Origin: Myxococcales bacterium
GTDB taxonomy: Bacteria > Myxococcota > Polyangia > Fen-1088
Assembly (NCBI GenBank): GCA_003155465.1
Contig: PMCR01000404.1
Span: 1 to 7,540 of the forward strand
Reading direction: 5' to 3'
Length of the DNA: 7,540 nt
Shown here: piece by piece, positions 1 through 6,908 of the stretch
How the letters are laid out: each line of letters begins with the position of its first letter
Position numbering within the stretch: position 1 is the first letter of the stretch
Notes under the pieces: model-generated
The model's database searches: none
Seen by the model: only the letters and a program-made list of their open reading frames with translations
Told to the model about the DNA's origin: nothing
Made by a program: the position numbers and the translations under genes

Positions 1-674
1 CCCTTGTTGAACAGCCAGTTCCGGTCGAGAGGCATGATAGTCCGCACCCGATCCCCGATCGGCTTGATCTGAGGCACGCCACCTCCGCCCGTCGTGATGC
101 CGCCAGTCACGATGCCACCCGTAGGTGTGCTCCCGCCTCCTGCTGCAGTTCCGCCAGATTGAGCGGTGCCGCCCGCTCCGGCGACCCCACTCGTCAAAGT
201 AGTTCCGCCGCCTGAGGTCGTGCCGCCGCTTGCGCCACCAGCCTCACCGGCGCCTCCGCCAGTGTCGCCGACGCCTCCAGTAATGACAACGCCGCCGCTG
301 CTGATCGAACCGCCGCTCTTGCTGACCAACCCGCCGCTGCTGATCGACCCACCGCTGCTGATCGAACCGCCGCTGCTGATCGAACCGCCGCTGCTGATCG
401 AACCGCCGCTGCTGATCGAACCGCCGCTGCTGATCGAACCGCCGCCGGCGCCACCAACTGGGGCGCCGGCTTTGCTGCCGCCAGTTGCCGTTTGTCCACC
501 CGCGCCGGTCGTCCCGCCCGGGTTGGCAGTGCTGCCTCCCACTCCTGTTCCGCCGGCCTGGGTGCCTCCGGTTTTGGGGTTGGGCGAGTCAGTGCTGCCG
601 CTGCAGCCGACAGCCAGCGGCATGCCGACTAGCAGCACCAGGACTAGAGAACGGGTCTTCCGAATCATGTTCAT
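1..674 (-). CDS. Lipoprotein with long Gly/Ser linker and a candidate GH2 (beta-galactosidase-like) domain; partial, C-terminus off the left edge
   Basis: This reading frame is open from an ATG at 674 to the window edge, about 224 residues. The start is set by a GAGGAG Shine-Dalgarno sequence five bases upstream. Residues 1-24 form a lipoprotein signal: positive Arg/Lys at 5-8, a hydrophobic core, then LAVGC with the lipidated Cys at about 24. A linker rich in Gly, Ser and Thr follows to about residue 200 and includes a hexapeptide repeat GGSISS. The last residues visible, GDRVRTIMPLDRNWLFNK, resemble the N-terminal edge of GH2 enzymes, where an R-x-x-x-x-L-x-x-x-W-x-F motif opens the sugar-binding domain. 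The GH2 call rests on these few residues only; no catalytic residue is in view. The protein should be anchored in a membrane with its enzyme domain held away by the linker. It has the same orientation as the fucose cluster but is separated from it by 331 bp, so it may have its own promoter. Confidence 0.72.
   Translation of the reverse strand, partial: MNMIRKTRSLVLVLLVGMPLAVGCSGSTDSPNPKTGGTQAGGTGVGGSTANPGGTTGAGGQTATGGSKAGAPVGGAGGGSISSGGSISSGGSISSGGSISSGGSISSGGSISSGGLVSKSGGSISSGGVVITGGVGDTGGGAGEAGGASGGTTSGGGTTLTSGVAGAGGTAQSGGTAAGGGSTPTGGIVTGGITTGGGGVPQIKPIGDRVRTIMPLDRNWLFNK
298..444 (-). repeat. 18-bp in-frame tandem repeat encoding GGSISS
   Basis: On the plus strand the unit reads CTGCTGATCGAACCGCCG. 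Exact copies lie at 298-315, 355-372, 373-390, 391-408, 409-426 and 427-444. A 21-bp diverged copy is at 316-336 and a copy with two mismatches at 337-354. Read on the minus strand the unit encodes the hexapeptide Gly-Gly-Ser-Ile-Ser-Ser in the lipoprotein linker. The five right-hand copies are identical even at third codon positions, which points to recent expansion by slippage or recombination. Gain or loss of a unit keeps the reading frame. Confidence 0.95.
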
Positions 675-679
675 GGCTT

Positions 680-685
680 CTCCTC
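680..685 (-). promoter_or_regulatory. Ribosome binding site of the left lipoprotein
   Basis: The minus strand reads GAGGAG followed by AAGCC and then ATG at 674. The five-base spacing fixes the start at this ATG rather than at the in-frame ATG two codons later. Confidence 0.75.
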
Positions 686-718
686 AGACGATACCTTAAC
701 TGACTAGAGCAGTGACGT

Positions 719-762
719 GATCCTGTCATGAGGCTCAGCCAAATCGGGTTGACGACAGGATC
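719..762. promoter_or_regulatory. 9-bp inverted repeat upstream of the left lipoprotein, possible operator or leader hairpin
   Basis: GATCCTGTC at 719-727 is the exact reverse complement of GACAGGATC at 754-762, with a 26-base loop. The left arm is 45 bp upstream of the lipoprotein ATG. A second, competing 7-bp pairing, AGGCTCA at 731-737 with TGAGCCT at 790-796, also exists. No T run follows, so a terminator is unlikely. A regulator site or a 5' leader structure is possible, but the arms are short and chance cannot be excluded. Confidence 0.3.
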
Positions 763-1005
763 GTGCTCCAATCTGCTGCCGGATCGGGATGAGCCTACGG
801 CGGTACTAGCTGGCAACCATCGCGTTATCCCTCATTGCTTTCAGCCAAAAACTCGATCTCCCTCCGGTTTCCAGAATTGGTCTTCATGCAGCATCGACTG
901 GCTTTTCCTCTCCGCAGAAAGGAACTGGACGCCGCTGGCTCTGATCACGGGAGGCTCCGAACGTGTCGCGGACATGCAAGTTGGCAACCCACATGGATGC
1001 ACGGC

Positions 1006-3405
1006 TCAGCGTCGGGTTGCCCCCGACGTAAAATCCTTCGCCGAAAGTGTCTTGCTCTTGCCCGCTGCCAAGTCGATTGACTGCTGGCGATCCCCGTAGC
1101 GGACGACGGCCTTTCCGCCGATATTGCTGCGCAGGGTGGCGCTCTCCAGACCCTTCCGTTCCCAGCGAATGTCCACCTCGAATCCGCCTTGCGCGCGCAG
1201 GCCTTTCACCGATCCAGTGGGCCAGGCGGCGGGCAAGGCGGGTAGAAGCTCGATTTCGCCGTTGTGGCTTTGCAGCAACAATTCGGCAATAGCCGCGGTC
1301 CCGCCGAAATTGCCGTCGATCTGGAAAGGCGGGCAGTTGTCGAAGAGATTCTGATAGGTATGCTCGGGTTGCAGCAGGGCGGTGAGAAGCTTGTACGCGT
1401 GCTCGGCGTCGTGCAGGCGCGCCCACAGGGCGAATCGCCAGGCAAGGCCCCAGCCGGTGGCGTCGTCACCGCGCATTTCGAGCGAGCGGCGCGCGGCCGC
1501 GGCCAGGGCAGGCGTGTCGCGCAGAAAAATCTGCGTGCTGGGAAAGAGGCCGAAAAGATGCGACACATGCCGGTGGTGGATCTCGGGCGCGGCCTGATCC
1601 CAATCTTCGAGCCATTCCTGCAGCTGCCCCTGCGCCCCGATCTGATTGGGCGGAAGACGCGCGCGGATGGCGGCCAATTGACTGCGCAGGTCTGCATCGA
1701 TCCCCAGGATTCCGGCGGCCTGGATACACGCCCTAAACAAGTCGCGCAGAATCTGCGCGTCCATGGTCGGACCTGCGGTCACGCTGGCCCCGTACGGGTG
1801 TTTGTTCTCGGGCGACAGGGAGGGATTGGTCACCAGATAGCCGTGCTTGGGATCCGGCACCAGCGTGTCGACGAAGAACTGGGCAGCGCCGCGCATGACT
1901 GGATAGGCCTTGCTCAAGAACGCCTGGTCTGGGTTGTAGAGGTAGTGCTGCCAGAGGTGCAGCGAGAGCCACGCCCCGCCCGTCGGCCATAGGCCCCAGG
2001 TCGGGCCGTCAATCGGCGCCGACGCGCGCCACAGATCGGTGTTGTGGTGCGCGACCCAGCCGTGCGCGCCGTAGTGAACCTTGGCGGTGTGGCTGCCGGT
2101 TTCGGACAGGTCTTCAATCATCCGGAACAGCGGTTCATGGCACTCGCTCAGGTTGGTCGTCTCGGCCGGCCAGTAGTTCATTTCATTGTTGATGTTGATG
2201 GTGTACTTGCTGCCCCACGGCGGCGCCGTCTGATGGTTCCACAAGCCCTGTAGGTTGGCGGGCTGGCCGCCCGGGCGCGAGCTTGAAATCAGCAAATAGC
2301 GGCCAAACTGAAAGTAAAGGGCGGCAAGTTGCGGATCGCCCCCCTTGGCAAAAGCCAACAGGCGTTCATCCGTCGGCCGGCGCGCGGCCTTGCTGGTCCC
2401 CAGGTCCAGGTTCACGCGGCGAAACAAGCGCTGGTGTTCGGCGATATGGGCTGCGCGCAACTCCAGGTAGGGTTTCGCCGCAGCCGCGGCAAGTTGGCGT
2501 TTGCTCTGCACCTCCGCGTCCCCTGAGACGTCTTTGAAGCTCTTGAAGCTGGTGGCCATGGCGACCAGCAAGGTGGCCGAGTCCGCGCCCTGCACGGTGA
2601 TGACGTCTTTGCCAACCATCGTCTTTCCGCCAACTGCCGCCACACGCACGCGCGCCTCGAATTTCAGCTTGCCGGGGCCCGCGGGACTCTTGCCGTTGCG
2701 GCCAGCCAAGACCAGGGTGTCGTCCACCGTGGTGGTTGCCGTCGCGGTTTGCGGTGTGCCCAGGCGTGCGGAGAACCCGATCTGGCCCGGCTTGTCCGCG
2801 GACAGCCGCAACACGATCACCTGATCGATCGCGCTGGCAAAGACTTCGCGCACGAAGTGGACGCCATGGGCCTGGTAGCTGACACGCGCGACGGCCGTGT
2901 CGAGGTCGAGATCGCGTCGGTAGTCCTCGACGGCGGCGACCTCGGGAAACGCAAGCAGCAAACTTCCGACGGGCTGGTAGGCGGCCTGCCAGAGCGGGCG
3001 AGCCATCATCTTCTCGTCTGCCAGTTGGTGCGCCTCGCGATACTTGCCCGCAAAGATCAGCGCGCGCACCTGGGGCAAGGCCGCCAGCGCCTCGGGATTG
3101 GTTGGATCGTAGGGCCCGCCAGTCCACAGCGTGTCTTCGTTGAGAGGGAGGTGCTCTTGGGTGATGCCCCCAAAAACCATGGCGCCCAATCGCCCATTGC
3201 CGACCGGCAAAGCCTCTTCCCACTCGACCGCGGGACGGCGGTACCAAAGCGTCATCGGCTCGTCGGGGGCGTCGGCCCCACCGACGAACTCGCCAGCGAA
3301 TGCCGGAATCTTGTAGGACGTCGCGGTTAGGGGAATGGCGAGCGGGCTTGCCTCAAGTGCGATAACGGCAGTCACGAGCGAAGCGTACACGTGCATGGTC
3401 TCCAT
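1006..3405 (-). CDS. GH95 alpha-L-fucosidase (possibly active on alpha-L-galactosides)
   Basis: This is a 799-residue glycoside hydrolase, a normal length for family 95, which releases alpha-1,2-linked L-fucose with inversion. Residues about 53-290 form the N-terminal beta-domain, beginning with [28 protein letters not shown]. About 310-710 form the (alpha/alpha)6 barrel, and 715-799 the C-terminal beta-domain. The family's catalytic residues are visible: the Asn pair in NIN at N404 and N406, the Glu of SLSPE at E533, and the Asp of QIDGNFG at D697, matching N421, N423, E566 and D766 of Bifidobacterium bifidum AfcA. NLQGLWN (384-390) and [10 protein letters not shown] (406-415) are also typical. 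Residues 5-28 are hydrophobic but contain Glu18 and lack a basic start, so the signal peptide is weak. No clear Shine-Dalgarno precedes 3405; the in-frame ATG at 3396 has GGAG three bases ahead and may be the true start. It is the last gene of the fucose cluster, after a 38-bp gap. Fucose versus L-galactose preference cannot be read here. Confidence 0.95.
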   Translation of the reverse strand: METMHVYASLVTAVIALEASPLAIPLTATSYKIPAFAGEFVGGADAPDEPMTLWYRRPAVEWEEALPVGNGRLGAMVFGGITQEHLPLNEDTLWTGGPYDPTNPEALAALPQVRALIFAGKYREAHQLADEKMMARPLWQAAYQPVGSLLLAFPEVAAVEDYRRDLDLDTAVARVSYQAHGVHFVREVFASAIDQVIVLRLSADKPGQIGFSARLGTPQTATATTTVDDTLVLAGRNGKSPAGPGKLKFEARVRVAAVGGKTMVGKDVITVQGADSATLLVAMATSFKSFKDVSGDAEVQSKRQLAAAAAKPYLELRAAHIAEHQRLFRRVNLDLGTSKAARRPTDERLLAFAKGGDPQLAALYFQFGRYLLISSSRPGGQPANLQGLWNHQTAPPWGSKYTININNEMNYWPAETTNLSECHEPLFRMIEDLSETGSHTAKVHYGAHGWVAHHNTDLWRASAPIDGPTWGLWPTGGAWLSLHLWQHYLYNPDQAFLSKAYPVMRGAAQFFVDTLVPDPKHGYLVTNPSLSPENKHPYGASVTAGPTMDAQILRDLFRACIQAAGILGIDADLRSQLAAIRARLPPNQIGAQGQLQEWLEDWDQAAPEIHHRHVSHLFGLFPSTQIFLRDTPALAAAARRSLEMRGDDATGWGLAWRFALWARLHDAEHAYKLLTALLQPEHTYQNLFDNCPPFQIDGNFGGTAAIAELLLQSHNGEIELLPALPAAWPTGSVKGLRAQGGFEVDIRWERKGLESATLRSNIGGKAVVRYGDRQQSIDLAAGKSKTLSAKDFTSGATRR

Positions 3406-3443
3406 TGCGCAAATCGGGTTTCAAACATGGCGCCCGTGCGAGT

Positions 3444-4775
3444 CTATCCCTGCTCGGACCGCGCGGGCTCCTCGCTGCCTGCCAGAAGGCGCGTCCACAG
3501 CCCGCCGTAGGCGGCGATCCCGACGAAACAGAACAGAGGCACCACGAAGGCGACACGCATGGATGCGACGTCGGCAAACCAGCCCATCAACATGGGCATG
3601 ATGGCCCCACCCACGATGGCCATCACGATGAAGGCAGACGCTTTCTTGGTCTGCGGGCCAAGCCCCTGGATGCCAAGGGCGAAGATGGTGGGGAACATGA
3701 TCGACATGAAGAAGAAGCTGGCGAAAAGCGCGCCGACTGAGATCCAGCCGAGCGGCGCCATCACCAGGCCCATGACCACCACGTTCACGGCCGCAAAGAG
3801 CACGAGGGTCTTCTCTGCTTTGAACCAGCTCAAGGCCAGGCTGCCGGTGAACCGACCGAGCAGGAACAGACCGAAGCCGCCGATGGAAAGCAGCCGGGAG
3901 GCCGCGCGCTCGGTGATCTGGAAGGCCCCGTCTTTCGGGTAGGTCCATTCGCTGGGCAGAAGCCCGGCCGCCCACGCGCTGAGCCTGGGCATGTCGGTCA
4001 CGACGTAATTGATGAAGAAGCTGAAAACACCGGTCTGCGCAGCCACGTAGAGAAATTGGGCGGCCACGGCCATGACGAAGTGCGGGCGCCTCCAGATCGA
4101 TTGTCCTGCGTCAGCTGCTGTGCCGTCGGCATTCTGCTCCGAAGTCGAAGCCACCTCTGGCACCTTTGAAAGCAAGAACACGACCAGCAGGACGGTCACC
4201 ACCAACCCGACGCCGAGGTAGGGCAAGTACAGGTTCGCGTTGCTGCGATTGACCTCGGCAGTAGAGGAAAGGACGAAGTGGCCACCCACCAAGGGACCGA
4301 GCATCCAGCCGATACCGTTACAGCTCTGCGCCAGGTTGATGCGGGCCGCGCCCAGTTCCGGCGGGCCGAGTGCCGTCGCGTAGGGGTTGGCGACCGTTTC
4401 GAGACAGGTCAACCCGGTGGCCAGGATGAAAAGGCCGACCAGGAAAGCGCCGAAGGTGCCAATTTGCGTCGCCGGAATGAACCAGAAGGCGCCAACCGCA
4501 ATCAACGCCAAGCCGATGATGATCCCGCCCTTGTAGCCAAAGCGCCGGGCCAGCATCCCGGACGGAATGGCCATGAGGAAGTACCCCATGTAGTTCGAGA
4601 ACTGCACCAGCGCCGACTGCGCTTTGGAGACGTGCAACGAATTCTGGAAGTGCTTGTTCAGCACGTCGATCATGCCGTTGCACAAGCCCCAAAGAAGGAA
4701 AAGAGAGCAGACCAGCAGGAACGTAAAAAGGTGGCTGCGCCCATTCTCACCGCGGAACATCTTTGGCACGGTCAT
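3444..4775 (-). CDS. fucP: L-fucose/proton symporter, FucP-type major facilitator
   Basis: This 443-residue integral membrane protein matches E. coli FucP (438 residues) in length and motifs. It imports L-fucose with a proton. About twelve hydrophobic segments can be drawn, the first at about 15-33 and the last at about 406-426, with a hydrophilic central loop at about 205-231. The two acidic residues needed in E. coli FucP (D46 and E135) are present as D37 in NGMIDVLN and E126 in GLTCLETVANPY. ALGPPELGAARINLAQ, FMSIMFPTIFALGI and SAFIVMAIVGGAIMP are family signatures. An extracytoplasmic loop around 273-292 is longer than in E. coli. The frame stays open upstream to an ATG at 4829, but the start at 4775 is preferred: it forms an ATGA overlap with the dehydrogenase stop, has GGAGG just ahead, and gives the normal N-terminus. 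The context (GH95, lactonase, dehydrogenase) supports fucose over other sugars. L-galactose and D-arabinose are possible co-substrates. Confidence 0.93.
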   Translation of the reverse strand: MTVPKMFRGENGRSHLFTFLLVCSLFLLWGLCNGMIDVLNKHFQNSLHVSKAQSALVQFSNYMGYFLMAIPSGMLARRFGYKGGIIIGLALIAVGAFWFIPATQIGTFGAFLVGLFILATGLTCLETVANPYATALGPPELGAARINLAQSCNGIGWMLGPLVGGHFVLSSTAEVNRSNANLYLPYLGVGLVVTVLLVVFLLSKVPEVASTSEQNADGTAADAGQSIWRRPHFVMAVAAQFLYVAAQTGVFSFFINYVVTDMPRLSAWAAGLLPSEWTYPKDGAFQITERAASRLLSIGGFGLFLLGRFTGSLALSWFKAEKTLVLFAAVNVVVMGLVMAPLGWISVGALFASFFFMSIMFPTIFALGIQGLGPQTKKASAFIVMAIVGGAIMPMLMGWFADVASMRVAFVVPLFCFVGIAAYGGLWTRLLAGSEEPARSEQG

Positions 4776-5797
4776 AATCCTCCGAGATCGACCACGATTT
4801 TGGTGACAGTCCCCGGGTTCTTGTCCCACATGGCCAGCGCCGCGCCGGCCTCGGAAAAGGGAACGACGTGGGTGATCACCGCGTCGACGGGGAATCCTCC
4901 GGCCTCCAGCTGCGAGATGACGCCACGAAAATCATCAGGAGTCGCGTTGCGCGAACCCATGATGTCGATCTCCTTCATCACGAAGTTCTTGGTCGCGTAT
5001 TCGACCGGCTCCTTCGCGTAGCCGACGTAGACCACGCGTCCTGCGAAGCACGCTTCCTCGACGCAGGCGCGGAAGGTCTCCGGCAAGCCCACACCCTCGA
5101 TGAGTAGATCGGGACCACGGTTCTCGGTCAGCGCCTGCAATCGCTGGTGCAGGTCATCGGTCTTCGAGTTGATGGTCACGACAGCGCCGGCCGCGCGCCC
5201 GACGCCCAGCTTCACCTCGGCGACATCGACGGCTACGACCCGCGCCCCCGCCGCGGCAGCGCCCGCGATCGCGCCCAGGCCAACCATGCCGCAACCAAAC
5301 ACCACCACCGTGTCGCCGGCGGCTGACCGTCCGCGCCGGGCGGCATGCCAGCCCACCGACAGCGGTTCGACCAGAACCATTTCCCGCAGCGACAGTCGCT
5401 GCGACGTCAGCAGCTTGGTCGCCGGAACCACGACCTCTTCCGCAAGGGCGCCATCGCGCTGGACCCCGAGGGTCTGATTGTTGCGACAGGCATTCGCACG
5501 CCCTTTGCGGCACGCGGAACACTCGCCACAGTTCGTGTAGGGGACCACGATCACCTGAACGCCCGGCGCGAAGTTGTCGGAAACTTCGGGGCCAACCGCA
5601 TCGATCACGCCCGCCACCTCGTGGCCCGGCACGCGCGGATAGCTCACCAGGGGATTGAGCCCGCGGAAGGTGTTGAGGTCGGAGCCACAGTATCCGAGAT
5701 AGCGCACGCGAACCCGGACCTCGCCGCGCCCGGGCTCGGGCCGCGCAACCTCCCGCATCTCGGAGCGGCCTGGTGCTGTGATGAAGAGCGATCTCAT
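4772..5797 (-). CDS. Zinc-dependent medium-chain dehydrogenase, LgoD/YjjN-like; candidate L-fucose or L-fuconate dehydrogenase
   Basis: This is a 341-residue cytoplasmic dehydrogenase of the zinc-containing alcohol dehydrogenase superfamily. Catalytic zinc ligands are C37 (CGSD), H59-E60 (PGHE) and E144 (VEPLSVGWHA). The structural zinc site is C90, C93, C96 and C104. The Rossmann fold has G168-C-G170-M-V-G173, and D191 at the end of the second strand points to NAD+. SYPRVPGHE, VVPYTNCGECSACRKGRANAC and MGSRNATPDDF closely resemble, from memory, E. coli L-galactonate 5-dehydrogenase (LgoD/YjjN). L-fuconate is 6-deoxy-L-galactonate, so a substrate of that shape fits this locus. Two roles are possible: oxidation of L-fucose at C1 to the lactone used by the neighbouring lactonase, or oxidation of L-fuconate. 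The gene overlaps the lactonase stop by ATGA (AAGGA Shine-Dalgarno three bases ahead) and overlaps fucP the same way. The family is certain; the substrate is inferred. Confidence 0.9.
   Translation of the reverse strand: MRSLFITAPGRSEMREVARPEPGRGEVRVRVRYLGYCGSDLNTFRGLNPLVSYPRVPGHEVAGVIDAVGPEVSDNFAPGVQVIVVPYTNCGECSACRKGRANACRNNQTLGVQRDGALAEEVVVPATKLLTSQRLSLREMVLVEPLSVGWHAARRGRSAAGDTVVVFGCGMVGLGAIAGAAAAGARVVAVDVAEVKLGVGRAAGAVVTINSKTDDLHQRLQALTENRGPDLLIEGVGLPETFRACVEEACFAGRVVYVGYAKEPVEYATKNFVMKEIDIMGSRNATPDDFRGVISQLEAGGFPVDAVITHVVPFSEAGAALAMWDKNPGTVTKIVVDLGGL
4779..4783 (-). promoter_or_regulatory. Ribosome binding site of fucP, inside the dehydrogenase gene end
   Basis: The minus strand reads GGAGG, then ATT, then ATG at 4775. 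The three-base spacing is short, but the ATG shares bases with the TGA stop of the gene before it, which favours coupled re-initiation. It rules against the longer reading from 4829. Confidence 0.6.
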
Positions 5798-6630
5798 GGG
5801 TCCTTGAGCCGGTACACGCGCCGGGCGTTGCCACCGAGAATGGCAGCGCGCTCGGTGGGCGACAAGGGTGCGATGATTTCCTGCACGATCTCCATCCAGC
5901 GCGGGTAGCCGCAGGCCACCAGGCAGACCGGCCAGTCGCTGCCGAAAAGCACGCGCTCCGGCCCGAACGCGTCGAGCACGACGTCGACGTAGGGGCGCAG
6001 GTCCGCGACGGTCCAGTTCGGACGACCGATCTCGGTGACCAGACCGGACAGCTTGCAGCAGACATCGGGCCTTCGCGCCAGCTCGCGCATCTGACGCGCC
6101 CAGGGCTCAGTCCTCCGCTCTTTGATCGAAGGCTTGGCCATGTGATCGATGACGAACCGCTGGCTGAGGTGCCGGTCCACCAGTTCGATCGTCTGAGGCA
6201 GGTGTCGATCGTAGATCAAGATGTCGTAGGCGAGGTCGAAGGCCCGCAGGGCCCGGATGCCCGCCTGGAAATCGGCGCGCAGCATGAAGAGTGGGTCGGG
6301 CTCGTCCTGCAGCACGTGGCGGACCGCAACCAGCTTGGGATGGGCCGCAAACTGCGCGAGATCGGCAGCCACCGACGGCGAGACCAGGGGCACCCAGCCC
6401 ACTACACCCGCGATGAAGGGATTCTGCGCGGCGAGATCGAGCAACCAGCGCGTCTCCTCGACGCTCTGGCGGGCCTGCACGCTCACCACCGCGTCAACCC
6501 CCGCAGCGCGCATTTCTCGCTGCAGATCCGCGGGCAGAAAGTCCCGCCGCAGCGCCGCCATGCGGTCGTCTATCCAGCCATACTCGGCTGGACTGTAGCG
6601 CCAAAAATGATGATGGGCGTCGACGACCAT
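5794..6630 (-). CDS. L-fucono-1,5-lactonase-like amidohydrolase (COG3618)
   Basis: This cytoplasmic TIM-barrel hydrolase of the amidohydrolase superfamily has 278 residues from the chosen start. COG3618 members include enzymes that open L-fucono-1,5-lactone to L-fuconate, the second step of non-phosphorylating fucose breakdown. The protein opens with MVVDAHHHFWRYSPAEYGWI, carrying the HxH motif at H6 and H8. VRHVLQDEPDP lies at about 103-113, FVIDHMAKP supplies H163, and LFGSDWPVC supplies the strand-8 acid D232. The upstream ATG at 6651 would add seven residues, but family members usually begin right before the DAHxHFW motif, so 6630 is preferred; neither start has a strong Shine-Dalgarno. 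It is the first gene of the cluster and is coupled by ATGA to the dehydrogenase. Other COG3618 enzymes act on related lactones (rhamnono- or galactono-lactone), so the exact substrate rests on the FucP and GH95 neighbours. Confidence 0.88.
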   Translation of the reverse strand: MVVDAHHHFWRYSPAEYGWIDDRMAALRRDFLPADLQREMRAAGVDAVVSVQARQSVEETRWLLDLAAQNPFIAGVVGWVPLVSPSVAADLAQFAAHPKLVAVRHVLQDEPDPLFMLRADFQAGIRALRAFDLAYDILIYDRHLPQTIELVDRHLSQRFVIDHMAKPSIKERRTEPWARQMRELARRPDVCCKLSGLVTEIGRPNWTVADLRPYVDVVLDAFGPERVLFGSDWPVCLVACGYPRWMEIVQEIIAPLSPTERAAILGGNARRVYRLKDP

Positions 6631-6668
6631 CTCTGCCAACCAGCATCTCATGGACCGCGGATCAAAGT

Positions 6669-6795
6669 TAGCTGTTTCACCACAGAGGGCACAGAGGCCG
6701 CAGAGCCTGACCGGAGAGGAATAGGTTCTGCACAGTCCAGACCTACTCTTCCCATCCGACCTCTGTGTTCTGCGTGCTCTCTGGTGAAACAGCTA
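6669..6795. repeat. 127-bp foldback (REP/MITE-like palindromic element)
   Basis: The ends are perfect 14-bp inverted repeats: TAGCTGTTTCACCA at 6669-6682 and TGGTGAAACAGCTA at 6782-6795. Inward from these, CACAGAG-type repeats on the left arm (6683-6705) pair imperfectly with CTCTGTGTTCTGCGTGCTCT on the right (6761-6780). The middle also pairs: GAGGAATAGGT against ACCTACTCTTC matches 9 of 11. The whole element can therefore fold into one long hairpin. Repeats of the kind TTTCACCACAGAG...CTCTGTGGTGAAA recur in many environmental genomes, as I recall, and are non-autonomous. No transposase is present. It starts 39 bp upstream of the lactonase ATG. Confidence 0.85.
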
Positions 6796-6850
6796 GACTG
6801 CGCTGCGCGAGATCCTGGTTAGAAACCAACCTTCCTTCGAAATACTCAGC

Positions 6851-6856
6851 TAGAAT
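6851..6856 (+). promoter_or_regulatory. Possible -10 box for the right lipoprotein gene
   Basis: TAGAAT matches TATAAT at five of six bases and lies 53 bp ahead of the ATG at 6909. No good -35 box is found 16-18 bp upstream (AACCTT region), so this is a weak call. Confidence 0.2.
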
Positions 6857-6908
6857 GAAACGTTCGGCACGGTTGGAATCGGTGCCCCCTCTTGCCGGGA
6901 GAAACGCA

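Larger units (their letters stand above)
675..1005. other. Intergenic gap between the GH95 gene and the left lipoprotein gene; no gene seen
   Basis: After the TGA of the GH95 gene at 1006-1008 there are 331 bases before the lipoprotein start. Frames open here are only out-of-frame extensions of the GH95 region and show no recognisable protein. I see no convincing rho-independent terminator (no GC stem followed by a T run in the minus-strand direction) and no strong sigma-70 promoter. The only clear structure is an inverted repeat at 719-762. The gap is long enough to hold a promoter or a rho-dependent termination zone for the lipoprotein. Confidence 0.6.
6631..6908. promoter_or_regulatory. 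Divergent intergenic region between the fucose operon and the pectate-lyase-like gene
   Basis: These 278 bases must hold control signals for the fucose operon (minus strand) and for the right lipoprotein (plus strand). Nearly half is the foldback at 6669-6795. The 113 bases between the foldback and the plus-strand ATG hold a TAGAAT box (6851-6856) and a short TGGTT-AGA-AACCA hairpin (6816-6828). I found no convincing sigma-70 or sigma-54 promoter for the minus-strand operon, and no regulator gene or riboswitch fold that I recognise. Confidence 0.5.

Noticed and set aside
298..444. CRISPR array
   Set aside because: The repeats are directly adjacent with no unique spacers and encode protein in frame.
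166..699. Plus-strand Pro-rich open frame opposite the left lipoprotein
   Set aside because: It is the antisense of Gly-rich codons (GGC read as GCC/CCG); the minus strand has a signal peptide, lipobox and Shine-Dalgarno.
719..762. Rho-independent terminator after the GH95 gene
   Set aside because: The loop is 26 bases and no T run follows in the minus-strand direction.
1264..1992. Plus-strand 242-residue frame inside GH95
   Set aside because: Antisense shadow in GC-rich DNA with no recognisable motif.
2366..3247. Long minus-strand frame overlapping the GH95 gene
   Set aside because: Arg- and Gly-rich out-of-frame reading of a gene whose full family motifs lie in the other frame.
4776..4829. 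Longer N-terminus of FucP from the ATG at 4829
   Set aside because: It adds 18 charged residues absent from the family, has no matching context, and lies inside the dehydrogenase gene; ATG 4775 has GGAGG and an ATGA overlap.
6669..6795. Complete insertion sequence
   Set aside because: Only 127 bp, no transposase frame and no visible target-site duplication.
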